From positions 1 through 51,441 of the forward strand of contig JAFAFP010000085.1 of NCBI GenBank assembly GCA_023423415.1: a stretch of 51,441 nt of DNA. Reading direction: 5' to 3'. Origin of the DNA: Pseudomonadota bacterium. Its GTDB lineage: Bacteria > Pseudomonadota > Alphaproteobacteria > Rhizobiales > Xanthobacteraceae. The translations under genes and the position numbers were made by a program. Shown here in pieces: positions 31,952 to 39,318 of the stretch (position 1 is its first letter; the number at the start of each line of letters is the position of its first letter). Under the pieces are notes generated by a model, which was given only the letters and a program-made list of their open reading frames with translations, did no database searches and had not been told where the DNA came from.

Positions 31952-33253
31952 TTAGTGGCCTTGTAGCAGGTGCTGAATCTCGGACGGCGGAACTACTTCG
32001 CATTTGACGCCGGGATCGACCTGTAGAATCTCCGACAGACGCTGTCGAATATGGGCAATCGTGATAGCTGTTTCCCTCTCCGTAGTGCGTGGCAGCAGGA
32101 TCAATGCTCCATCTTCGACCTCTGTGACTGAATCCACATCTCGAAGCGCGCTGTGTAATCCGTCGCGCACGAGTTGTTGCAGTTGTTTCCAAAGTCGAAC
32201 GCTATAGTCACGAATTTTCTGAGCTTCTGTGAAGCTGAGGCGGAGCACCTGAAACGGAACACCGAAAGCCATTTGTTCTCTCGATGCATAACCGAGGAGG
32301 ATCATAAATTCGCTCGAGCTAGGCCCAAAGCAGCTTTCGTCGGCGCAGCCGTCGAGCAGATAGTTTGTGCCCTTTGCGGTGAGCTGATAGGAAAACCAAT
32401 CACGGGTTGGCATCTTTTCGGCGTCGTGGTGGCGACCACAATGAATGCAAAGAAATCCCACCGCGGAAGTGTCGTCCACGGCTCGGCAATTTTGACAGAT
32501 CAGCATGGAGCCAGGTTTGTCGTAATCGAGACCGATGTGTCGTAATCCATCGCCGCATTTGGGACATTCGAAGCGCCCCGCTCTGCGAAACGTGTGCTCG
32601 CTCGCCTCATGGCTGCAACGAAAATGATGCACGATCGATTCTTCGATCAGGTGCGGCGAGCGGCATGAATGACATTCTTCTCGTACGGAGAGAATTGAGG
32701 ACCGGCAGTCGGGACAAACGTACATGCGGTCGAAGAATTGCCGCTCTAGCTGCCCTCTCTCGACAAGCTGGTCGGCGGTTGCCGTGACCTCCTGCAGTTG
32801 GCCTGCGGCTGGATAGGAGATTCCGTCGAGGAGTGCTGGATTGTAAGTTGGCCGGAGTTGAGTGTTGCGTGAGTACAGTCGGCCAAGCAGAACAGCTTCG
32901 GCTGCTTTCGAGTGGCGGACCGCATTGGGGAGATCGTGCAGCCTGAGCAGAATATCATGAGCTCGCTCCCAGGCATCCCATGTTCCATTGCTGGCCGTAC
33001 AATCGAACAGCGGACGATCATCTTGGACCAAACTGATAACCGGCAAAAACGGATCATCGAAATGCCGAATGAGTTGCTCCAGATCGGCGGTGGATACATT
33101 TCGCGTGGTGATAACGAGTGCGTCGACACGGCTTGAGTGACGGGTGGCGTTCCAGCCTTCTGGAACGGGACAGCCAATCGGTAACTGTGGGTATGCGGCG
33201 AAAGACAAAAAGGATTTATGGGAGATAAGGGAAATCGCGGCTTCTGCATTCAT
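31952..33253 (-). CDS. Multi-zinc-ribbon protein resembling TackOD1-domain proteins, with degenerate GGDEF-like end
   Basis: A 433-residue soluble protein read from the ATG at 33253 (GGGAGGG upstream). Residues 40-85 look like a degenerate receiver or nucleotide-binding fold (VDALVITTRNVS... DDPFLPVISLV). Residues 180-275 hold five Cys-x2-Cys pairs (C180/C183, C194/C197, C230/C233, C253/C256, C269/C272), plus C213 and several histidines, consistent with tandem zinc ribbons as in the TackOD1 output domain. Residues 340-433 resemble a GGDEF cyclase remnant (DGALILLPRTTERETAITIAHIRQRL) without the GGDEF signature. It is the first gene of the GT2-HlyD-hydrolase operon and probably its regulatory or scaffolding partner. 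The domain name is from pattern memory only. Confidence 0.7.
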   Translation of the reverse strand: MNAEAAISLISHKSFLSFAAYPQLPIGCPVPEGWNATRHSSRVDALVITTRNVSTADLEQLIRHFDDPFLPVISLVQDDRPLFDCTASNGTWDAWERAHDILLRLHDLPNAVRHSKAAEAVLLGRLYSRNTQLRPTYNPALLDGISYPAAGQLQEVTATADQLVERGQLERQFFDRMYVCPDCRSSILSVREECHSCRSPHLIEESIVHHFRCSHEASEHTFRRAGRFECPKCGDGLRHIGLDYDKPGSMLICQNCRAVDDTSAVGFLCIHCGRHHDAEKMPTRDWFSYQLTAKGTNYLLDGCADESCFGPSSSEFMILLGYASREQMAFGVPFQVLRLSFTEAQKIRDYSVRLWKQLQQLVRDGLHSALRDVDSVTEVEDGALILLPRTTERETAITIAHIRQRLSEILQVDPGVKCEVVPPSEIQHLLQGH

Positions 33254-33606
33254 GGCGCCGGCCCTCCCGCCGCGCAATTGAGAATCCCTGCCTCGAAGGG
33301 CGTGCCCTTCTGGAGGTACCTTCGCTATTCAAGCGGCGAACCGCTGGATTCGTTCAATGCGGGTGGGGGTTGGGATTGGATGAATATCAGGGCAACAGTT
33401 CCGAACGGCACCCCATTTCCACTCGGTCGCCCCGCAGCACTTCTTACCTATCTTGGCGTTTGGGATGGCGACCAAACATGACAAATAGCAAGTCCACGAG
33501 CGCATTGCTTCCGACGTCGAGAACTGGCGTTGCAACCGCGTTTGATAGGGGCGATCGCTGAGGCTGCTCTCACGCGCTGCGCCGCAACTGTTTGAACGAC
33601 TGTATG
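33254..33606. other. Promoter region of the polysaccharide operon with a short perfect palindrome
   Basis: About 350 bases without a supportable gene. At 33295-33310 GAAGGGC-GT-GCCCTTC is a perfect 7-2-7 palindrome, 42 bases upstream of the start of the zinc-ribbon gene on the minus strand, and a candidate operator or 5' leader hairpin. The half nearer the marR stop shows nothing that I can name. Confidence 0.5.
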
Positions 33607-34206
33607 TCAGCCGCGTTTGCGGTTTTGCCCTGTTTTTTCGGCTACCCGCGATGCCAGTTCGCGGGTAGAAGGAATGCGGCGCTGCGGATCATCGGCGGCG
33701 ATTTCGTCGCGGGCGAGATTTTCGAGGATGGTGAGCAGCGTCTGGCGGGTGATTGCGATGTGTTCGGCCGGCACGTCGCCGACCGCCACGCGATTGACGT
33801 CTTCGGCCAGCGGGACGAGTTTTTCCTTTAATAACCGACCCTTAGGCGTGAGATAGACATAGATCTTGCGGCGATTGTCCGGCAATTGGCGGCGCGTAAC
33901 GTAGCCGAGTTTCTCCATGGCGTTCAGAGCGGAGAACGTCGTCGGCTCCATAACACCGGCTTGTTCGCTCAGTTCTCGTTGAGTCAAACCATCTTTTTCC
34001 CAGAGAATGCGCAGAAAAGTCCAATGTCCGAGCGAGACATCATGCGCCGTCAGCCGCATCTGTAATGCTCGTAGAAGGGCTCTTGTTGCGTCCTTGACGA
34101 GGTGCGCGAGGCGATCGTCGGGCACAGCCTCGCGCCAATGTTTCAGAATGGTCTGCGCGTCGGTGCTGCCTTTTGTCACCCCCTTGCCCGACTTGCGCTC
34201 CGTCAT
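33607..34206 (-). CDS. MarR-family transcriptional regulator 2
   Basis: A 199-residue MarR protein. The ATG at 34206 overlaps the upstream dehydrogenase stop (ATGA) and gives the basic leader MTERKSGKGVTKGSTDAQ; the longer reading from 34302 would lie inside the dehydrogenase gene. The winged helix is clear: QRELSEQAGVMEPTTFSALNAMEKLGYVTRRQLPDNRRKIYVYLTPKGRLLKEKL, including the D-N-R-R-K wing. It is translationally coupled to the Gfo/Idh/MocA gene and probably controls the Rieske dioxygenase module; a perfect palindrome at 36655-36669 between reductase and oxygenase genes is a candidate site. Confidence 0.93.
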   Translation of the reverse strand: MTERKSGKGVTKGSTDAQTILKHWREAVPDDRLAHLVKDATRALLRALQMRLTAHDVSLGHWTFLRILWEKDGLTQRELSEQAGVMEPTTFSALNAMEKLGYVTRRQLPDNRRKIYVYLTPKGRLLKEKLVPLAEDVNRVAVGDVPAEHIAITRQTLLTILENLARDEIAADDPQRRIPSTRELASRVAEKTGQNRKRG

Positions 34207-35399
34207 GTCCGGATCCCGATCTGATGACGCGTCGGAACCTCCGCCCGTGTCTTGGCCGATTGCAGGATGGCGAGGCAGACCTCCAGCGTCGCCATCGACC
34301 ACGGTCCGTCATGCAGCGGCGGCTTGCCGTGGACCACAGCATCGTAAAATTCGTCGATCACCTCGGCGCGGGGAACGTCCGGCACCGGCACCGGATCGAG
34401 CCGCGCGTCCTTGTCGTTATAGATCATAACGCCATTGGCCATCGGACGAAGATCGGCCCGTTCGCAGGAAACAACGATGGTGCCGAAATGCTGGTGCTGC
34501 CGATCTGGCGAAACGGCGTTCGATGATGGCGCATAATTCTTGCCACCGTAATTGCGCGCCGCCTTCAGCGCCGCTTCCTCATTCGCATTCGTTGCCGCCT
34601 GCAAGGCGGCGCGGCCAGCGCCGTAGCGCGAGGGATCCTTCGGCAATCCCATCTCGCCGATCCAGCCCTGGAACTCATCGGAATCGAAATGCGCATAGCC
34701 GCTATAGGTGCATGAGGCGAAGGCGCCGTCATTAAATGTCAGCAGCGCCGAATAGGCGCCCTCCGTCGGCCGCGTCTTGTCCCAATTGCCGGTCATCGCC
34801 CGCACGGAGTTGACTCGGCCGCCGCCGAGCAGGCGCACGATATCGATCTGATGCGCGCCCTGACTGAACAGCACGCCGCCGCCCTGCGCCGTATCCATTT
34901 CTTCCGGGCGTCGCGGCCGCACCATGTAATCGGTGTAATTCAGCGCGTGGATCATCCGCGCCGCGCCATAGATACCGCTATCGATCAGCTTGCGGGTATG
35001 CAGGATCGGCGCATTGAAGCTGTGGCTGTGGCCGATCACGAGCATCACGCCAGCTTTCCGCACGGCATCGATCATCGCCTGGCATTCATCCAGCGTGATC
35101 GCCATCGGCTTTTCGACCAGCACATGCTTTCCATGCCGGGCGGCAATGGAGACATGCTGGGCATGCATCTGGTGAGGCGTCGCGACATAGACCGCTTCGA
35201 TATCCGCGTCGCCACAAAGCTCTTCGATCGTGCCGTAAGTGCGTGCGCCGAAATCGCTCTCGAAACGCTGGCGGGCTTCTTCACGCAGATCGCTTGCAGC
35301 AACGAGTGCGATCCGGGGATCAGCCGCAAATGTCGGCAGCATCAATGTGAAAGCGCGTCCAAGACCGGCAATGCCAAGACGGATTTTGCGGTCTGCCAT
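34203..35399 (-). CDS. Gfo/Idh/MocA oxidoreductase, candidate aromatic dihydrodiol dehydrogenase
   Basis: A 398-residue NAD(P)-dependent oxidoreductase. The Rossmann start IRLGIAGLGRAFTLMLP, the EKPMA motif (HVLVEKPMAITLDECQAM, catalytic Lys) and the C-terminal domain with GGGVLFSQGAHQIDIVRLLGGG (His-x-x-D) define the family. In phthalate catabolism the 4,5-dihydrodiol dehydrogenase (Pht4/OphB) belongs to this family and has about this length. Together with a phthalate-dioxygenase-like reductase and oxygenase next door, a dihydrodiol dehydrogenase role is plausible. It is followed by the marR gene with a four-base overlap. Confidence 0.88.
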   Translation of the reverse strand: MADRKIRLGIAGLGRAFTLMLPTFAADPRIALVAASDLREEARQRFESDFGARTYGTIEELCGDADIEAVYVATPHQMHAQHVSIAARHGKHVLVEKPMAITLDECQAMIDAVRKAGVMLVIGHSHSFNAPILHTRKLIDSGIYGAARMIHALNYTDYMVRPRRPEEMDTAQGGGVLFSQGAHQIDIVRLLGGGRVNSVRAMTGNWDKTRPTEGAYSALLTFNDGAFASCTYSGYAHFDSDEFQGWIGEMGLPKDPSRYGAGRAALQAATNANEEAALKAARNYGGKNYAPSSNAVSPDRQHQHFGTIVVSCERADLRPMANGVMIYNDKDARLDPVPVPDVPRAEVIDEFYDAVVHGKPPLHDGPWSMATLEVCLAILQSAKTRAEVPTRHQIGIRT

Positions 35400-35416
35400 A
35401 ACGCTACCTGCCGCTC

Positions 35417-35474
35417 ATTCCCGCGAAAGCGGGAATCCAGTCTTGTCGCTCTGGGTCCCCGCTTTCGCGGGGAC
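35417..35474. repeat. Compound palindromic repeat (two tetraloop hairpins joined by a short stem)
   Basis: ATTCCCGC-GAAA-GCGGGAAT (35417-35436), then CCAG...CTGG (35437-35440 with 35451-35454), then GTCCCCGC-TTTC-GCGGGGAC (35455-35474). The two hairpins have 8-base stems and complementary GAAA/TTTC loops. This form is common as a dispersed intergenic repeat in Bradyrhizobium relatives. A partial, decayed copy (GGATCCCCGCCTGCGCGAGGACGAC) lies near 38070-38094, before the orphan binding protein. Confidence 0.8.
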
Positions 35475-35521
35475 GAGCGGATGGGTTGGGTTCAATTGAT
35501 CCATACTTAGGACCTCATGCC

Positions 35522-35570
35522 GAGCATGATGTTGTCCGAAAATCGCTTCGCACTTTTCAGCATCATGCTC
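35522..35570. repeat. 49-base dispersed repeat with GAGCATGATG/CATCATGCTC ends
   Basis: GAGCATGATG (35522-35531) and CATCATGCTC (35561-35570) are perfect 10-base inverted ends. The interior holds TTGTCCGAAAATCGCTTCGCACTTTTC. I recognise it as a widespread short intergenic repeat of rhizobial genomes. Its right end coincides with the stop codon of the reductase gene (35570-35572), so it may form the 3' hairpin of that transcript. Confidence 0.75.
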
Positions 35571-36535
35571 TAGCGATCGATGGTGATGTCCGGCGTCTTG
35601 GCGCGCGAGACGCAGATCATGATCTGGCTGTCACGTTCCTTCTCGGTCAGCACGAGATCGCGATGGTCCACTTCGCCAGCCAGCAGCTTGGTGCGGCACG
35701 TACCGCAGGTGCCGCTTTCGCAGGAGCTCGGCACGTCTTTTCCGTGGGCGCGCATGGCTTCGAGAATGGTGGTGCCGGCTGGCACGTCGATCACCTCGCC
35801 GGTGGAGTTGAGCTTCACCTTGAACGGTTGATCGTCTGGCCGACGCGCGTCGGATTCGCTGAAAGCCTCGAAGTGGATCGAGGTCGGTGTCCAATGACCT
35901 GTCGCGTCACGGACCGCCTCCATCAACCCGCGTGGACCGCAGCAATAGATGTGCTCGCGATTCTTGCGCTCTTCGACAATCGGCCAGAGGTCCAGCCCCT
36001 TTGATGGATCGCCGCCATCGTAGTGGAACACGACCTTGCCCTTGAGTTCGGGTGCGCTCAGTTCGTCACGAAACGCCGTCATCTCGGGCGTGCGCGAACA
36101 ATAATAGAGTTTGAATTTCTTGGCGGGATCGTCCTTCAACGCATGGATCATGGCGATGAAGGGCGTGATGCCGATGCCGCCGGCGATGAAGATGAAATTG
36201 TCGCCACGTTGCGGCAGGGCGAAGGCATTGTCCGGCGCGGAGATCATCCACTCGTCGCCGACCTTGGTGTTGTCGATCAGATAGATCGAACCGCCGCGTC
36301 CGTTGTCTTCGCGCTTGATCGCAACGCGATAATGGCTGCGGTCAGCCGGATCGCTGCACAGCGAATACTTTCGCATCAGGCCATTCGGCACCCGCAAATT
36401 GATGTGCGACCCTGCGGTGAAGGCAGGCAACTCTTCGCCGTCCTTATGGCGCATCTCGAACAAGTGGATGCCGTCGGCAATTTTCTCAGCGCGGGTGATC
36501 TGAACGGGGATGTCGGCTTGCACGGTATTATTCAT
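35570..36535 (-). CDS. Oxygenase reductase: FMN/NAD domain with C-terminal 2Fe-2S ferredoxin (PDR/VanB type)
   Basis: A 321-residue reductase of class IA oxygenases. The flavin domain has RKYSLCSDPADRSHY near residue 55; the NAD domain begins with FIFIAGGIGITPFIAMI near 113 and ends with YCCGPRGLMEAV near 218. A plant-type ferredoxin follows with cysteines at 272, 277, 280 and 308 (CESGTCGTC...C). This order is that of phthalate dioxygenase reductase and vanillate demethylase reductase, which pass electrons from NADH to a Rieske oxygenase. The oxygenase gene is divergent, 166 bases away. Confidence 0.94.
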   Translation of the reverse strand: MNNTVQADIPVQITRAEKIADGIHLFEMRHKDGEELPAFTAGSHINLRVPNGLMRKYSLCSDPADRSHYRVAIKREDNGRGGSIYLIDNTKVGDEWMISAPDNAFALPQRGDNFIFIAGGIGITPFIAMIHALKDDPAKKFKLYYCSRTPEMTAFRDELSAPELKGKVVFHYDGGDPSKGLDLWPIVEERKNREHIYCCGPRGLMEAVRDATGHWTPTSIHFEAFSESDARRPDDQPFKVKLNSTGEVIDVPAGTTILEAMRAHGKDVPSSCESGTCGTCRTKLLAGEVDHRDLVLTEKERDSQIMICVSRAKTPDITIDR

Positions 36536-36654
36536 CTTCCATCAGTCGCTTAAGGGTCGTCTGCCTACGTTGCAAATTCCCGGAGGATGCACAATCGGGG
36601 GCGAGGTTCGGCTCGACACCAGAATGGAATTACTATAGGATAAAAACTTAGAGA

Positions 36655-36669
36655 GCTAATATTATTAGC
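36655..36669. promoter_or_regulatory. Perfect 15-base palindrome in the reductase/oxygenase divergent promoter
   Basis: GCTAATA-T-TATTAGC is a perfect 7-1-7 palindrome, 33 bases before the oxygenase start and just after TACTATAGGATAAA, a possible -10 region. Size and AT-rich symmetry suit a MarR dimer. The coupled MarR gene at 33607-34206 is the likely partner, by inference. Confidence 0.6.
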
Positions 36670-36701
36670 CGGTCCGGCCTTGCGGGAAGCGGAGGGATGC
36701 C

Positions 36702-37985
36702 ATGATGACGAGCGAGGAAAACGACCTTCTGTGCCGCGTCGAGGGCGATGCGCCGATGGGTCAGATCATGCGGCGACACTGGATGCCGGCCTGTCTGATC
36801 GAGGAGGTCGCCGAGCCCGACTGTCCGCCGCTGAAAGTCCGTTTGCTTGGCGAGGATCTCGTCGTGTTCCGCGACAGTGACGGGCGCGTTGGGGTCATCG
36901 ACGAATATTGCCCGCATCGGCGTGTGTCGCTGGCCTTTGGCCGCAACGAGGAATGCGGACTGCGCTGCCTTTATCATGGCTGGAAGATGGACGTTGAAGG
37001 CAACGTCATCGAGATGTCCTCGGAACCGCCGGAAAGCGGTCTTGCCGAGAAGGTGAAGATCAAGGCCTATCCAACGCGGGAATGGGGCGGATTTGTCTGG
37101 ACCTATATGGGACCGGCCGAAACCATGCCGGAATTCGAGCCTCCGGCCTTTGCGCCACGCGAAGACACACGGGTGTCGATCGTCAAGATTCACGTCGGCT
37201 GCAATTGGGCGCAGATCCTCGAGGGACAGATCGATTCGGCGCACTCATCCAGTCTGCATTCGTCCGACATGAGGCCGGCGAAGGTCGATGCGGCGAAGGC
37301 GGTCGACACGCACTGGCTGCGCCCATCCACGGACAAGGCGCCGCGCCTGCAGGTTGAACGAACCAGTTTCGGCTTCCATTACGCGGCCATCCGCCGGCCG
37401 ATCGCCAATGCCAACACGCACGATTATGTGCGCGTGACGGTCTATGTGGCTCCGTTCACGGCGCTGATTCCGCCGAACAATGCTTACAATGTTGCGACGG
37501 TGCTCGTGCCGGCAGATGACACCAACACGGTGTTTCACTTCATCGCCTGGAGCGACAAGGGTGGCATCGAACAGGAAGCATGGCGCAAGTTCAACGTCGC
37601 ACAGCCAGGCATCGACCTCGATCGCGCGTTCAACAATCTGCGCACCCGCGCCAATAATTACGGGCAGGATCGCAATGCGATGCAGCTTGGCGATTTCACC
37701 GGCATCAAGGGCATTCCCAATCAGGACATCGCGATGTGGGAGACCATGGGGCCGATCGCCGATCGCACCAAGGAGCGGCTCGGCGCCAGCGATCTCGCGG
37801 TGGTGGAGTTCCGCAAGCTGATGGTCGATGCTGCACGGCAGATGCGCGATGCCGGTGTCGCCATTGGCCGGACCACACCGCATATTCCGCACGCAAGTAT
37901 TCGATCATCCGAGAACATCGTCGCCAAATCGACCAACTGGCGGACATTCACGGTCGTCGACGCGGAGGAGAGCAAGGTCGCTTGA
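36702..37985 (+). CDS. Rieske non-heme iron oxygenase, alpha subunit (phthalate 4,5-dioxygenase-like)
   Basis: A 427-residue oxygenase. The Rieske cluster ligands are C70-x-H72 and C89-x2-H92 (EYCPHRRVS and LRCLYHGWKM). The mononuclear iron site is D178-x2-H181-x4-H186 (IDSAHSSSLH). The SEENDLLCRVEGDAPMGQIMRRHWMPAC leader is typical of the phthalate/phenoxybenzoate dioxygenase group, which acts without a beta subunit. GGAGGG is placed five bases before the first ATG and eight before the second (36705). It should work with the reductase encoded divergently. The exact aromatic acid is not known. Confidence 0.94.
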   Translation: MMTSEENDLLCRVEGDAPMGQIMRRHWMPACLIEEVAEPDCPPLKVRLLGEDLVVFRDSDGRVGVIDEYCPHRRVSLAFGRNEECGLRCLYHGWKMDVEGNVIEMSSEPPESGLAEKVKIKAYPTREWGGFVWTYMGPAETMPEFEPPAFAPREDTRVSIVKIHVGCNWAQILEGQIDSAHSSSLHSSDMRPAKVDAAKAVDTHWLRPSTDKAPRLQVERTSFGFHYAAIRRPIANANTHDYVRVTVYVAPFTALIPPNNAYNVATVLVPADDTNTVFHFIAWSDKGGIEQEAWRKFNVAQPGIDLDRAFNNLRTRANNYGQDRNAMQLGDFTGIKGIPNQDIAMWETMGPIADRTKERLGASDLAVVEFRKLMVDAARQMRDAGVAIGRTTPHIPHASIRSSENIVAKSTNWRTFTVVDAEESKVA

Positions 37986-38171
37986 CAATTGGTCGCCAAC
38001 ACGGCGCTGTTTTCGATGGTCCGCGCTTAAAATCTGACGCGTTTCATCATACCTGCTGCGGCGTATGGGATCCCCGCCTGCGCGAGGACGACAACAAGGA
38101 CTGCATAACGACAAAGACTGATTTTCAAAAAAACGTCTCATCAAGAAGACGCACACACTGGGAGGACTGCA

Positions 38172-39134
38172 ATGAAAGGATGGGCTCTTGCGCCCTTGCT
38201 GGGGCTTGCTGCCGTCGGCTATATGGCCGGCGTTTCGCCGGCCGATGCTCAGGACAAGCTGAAACTCGCTGTCGGTCAGCGCGGCAACTGGGATACGTCG
38301 GTGTCCGAGGTTGGTCAGCGCGCCGGCATCTTCAAAAAACACGGGCTGGAGCTTGAAATCGTCTATACGCAAGGTGCGGGCGAGACGCAGCAGGCCGCGA
38401 TTTCCGGCAGCGTCGATATCGGTGTTGCCGCCGGCATCATGGGTGTGCTCGGCGCTTATTCCAAAGGGGCGCCGGTTCGCATTATCGGCGCCGAAACGAC
38501 CGGCGCTGCCGATCTCTATTGGTACGTGAAAGCAGACTCCCCGATCAAATCATTGAAGGATACGGACGGCCGCACGCTGGCTTATTCGACCAACGGGTCA
38601 TCCACACACGGAATCGTGTCCGCCTTCATGAAACAGTATGGCCTGACAGCCAAGCCGACTGCGACAGGTGGTCCTCCCGGCACATTGACGCAAGTGATGT
38701 CCGGCCAGATCGACATCGGCTGGGCGGCGCCACCGTTTGGTCTCGATCAGCTCGATCAGAAACAGATCCGTATTCTCGCCAACGGGAATGATGCTTCGGC
38801 CTTCAAGGGGCAGACGGTGCGGTTGTTGATGACGACGGCGCCGGTGCTCCAATCGCGTAAGGATGCGATCGAGCGTTACATGAAGGCGTATCGGGAAACG
38901 ATCGATTTCATGTACACCGACGCTGGTCTCAAGACTTACGCGGATTGGTTGAACATTCCCGAGGCCAAGGCGCGGCGGACGCGGGACGACTTCTTTCCGA
39001 AATCCTCGATCGATCCTGATCGGATTACAGGACTCGACACCGTCGTGAAGGACGCCGTGGTCCTGAAATTCACGCCGACGGAGCTGACCAAGGAACAGCT
39101 CACCGAGCTGATCCAAATTCCGCCACGGAAATAA
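38172..39134 (+). CDS. ABC-type NitT/TauT solute-binding protein (NMT1-like), orphan
   Basis: A 320-residue periplasmic receptor with a signal peptide (about residues 1-26, cleavage after ADAQ region). The mature part follows the SsuA/TauA/NMT1 pattern: KLAVGQRGNWDTSVSEVGQRAGIFKKHGLELEIVY, then QQAAISGSVDIGVAAGIMG, LKDTDGRTLAYSTNGSSTHGI and MSGQIDIGWAAPPFG. GGGAGGA lies before the start. No permease or ATPase gene is adjacent, so it must share a transporter encoded elsewhere. Its position after the Rieske oxygenase suggests an aromatic acid ligand. Confidence 0.92.
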   Translation: MKGWALAPLLGLAAVGYMAGVSPADAQDKLKLAVGQRGNWDTSVSEVGQRAGIFKKHGLELEIVYTQGAGETQQAAISGSVDIGVAAGIMGVLGAYSKGAPVRIIGAETTGAADLYWYVKADSPIKSLKDTDGRTLAYSTNGSSTHGIVSAFMKQYGLTAKPTATGGPPGTLTQVMSGQIDIGWAAPPFGLDQLDQKQIRILANGNDASAFKGQTVRLLMTTAPVLQSRKDAIERYMKAYRETIDFMYTDAGLKTYADWLNIPEAKARRTRDDFFPKSSIDPDRITGLDTVVKDAVVLKFTPTELTKEQLTELIQIPPRK

Positions 39135-39181
39135 ACGGTATCTTTCGCGCAGGCGGCTGCGGGCCTTCCCCGGCCCGTGGC

Positions 39182-39225
39182 CACATCCTTGTTCGCACCT
39201 GGTCACACATCCTTGTGTCGCACCT
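39182..39225. repeat. Short imperfect tandem repeat
   Basis: CACATCCTTGTTCGCACCT (39182-39200) is repeated as CACATCCTTGTGTCGCACCT (39206-39225), a 24-25-base period with one inserted base. It lies in the 184-base gap between the orphan binding protein and the YbhN-like gene. A CGGGCC...GGCCCG hairpin (39160-39177) just before it may mark the end of the upstream transcript. Confidence 0.5.
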
Positions 39226-39318
39226 TCGGCGCTTTCGCGTACCCCCGAACATCTGCTAGTACCTCGCCCGCTATCGTGGCCTGAGGGACAATGGGCCGGC
39301 GGTGTAGCGGGGTTCAGA

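Noticed and set aside
31950..32192. 81-residue N-terminal extension of the GT2
   Set aside because: It lies inside the zinc-ribbon gene and is Arg/Ser/Thr rich, unlike GT2 N-termini; the ATG at 31949 follows the upstream stop by two bases.
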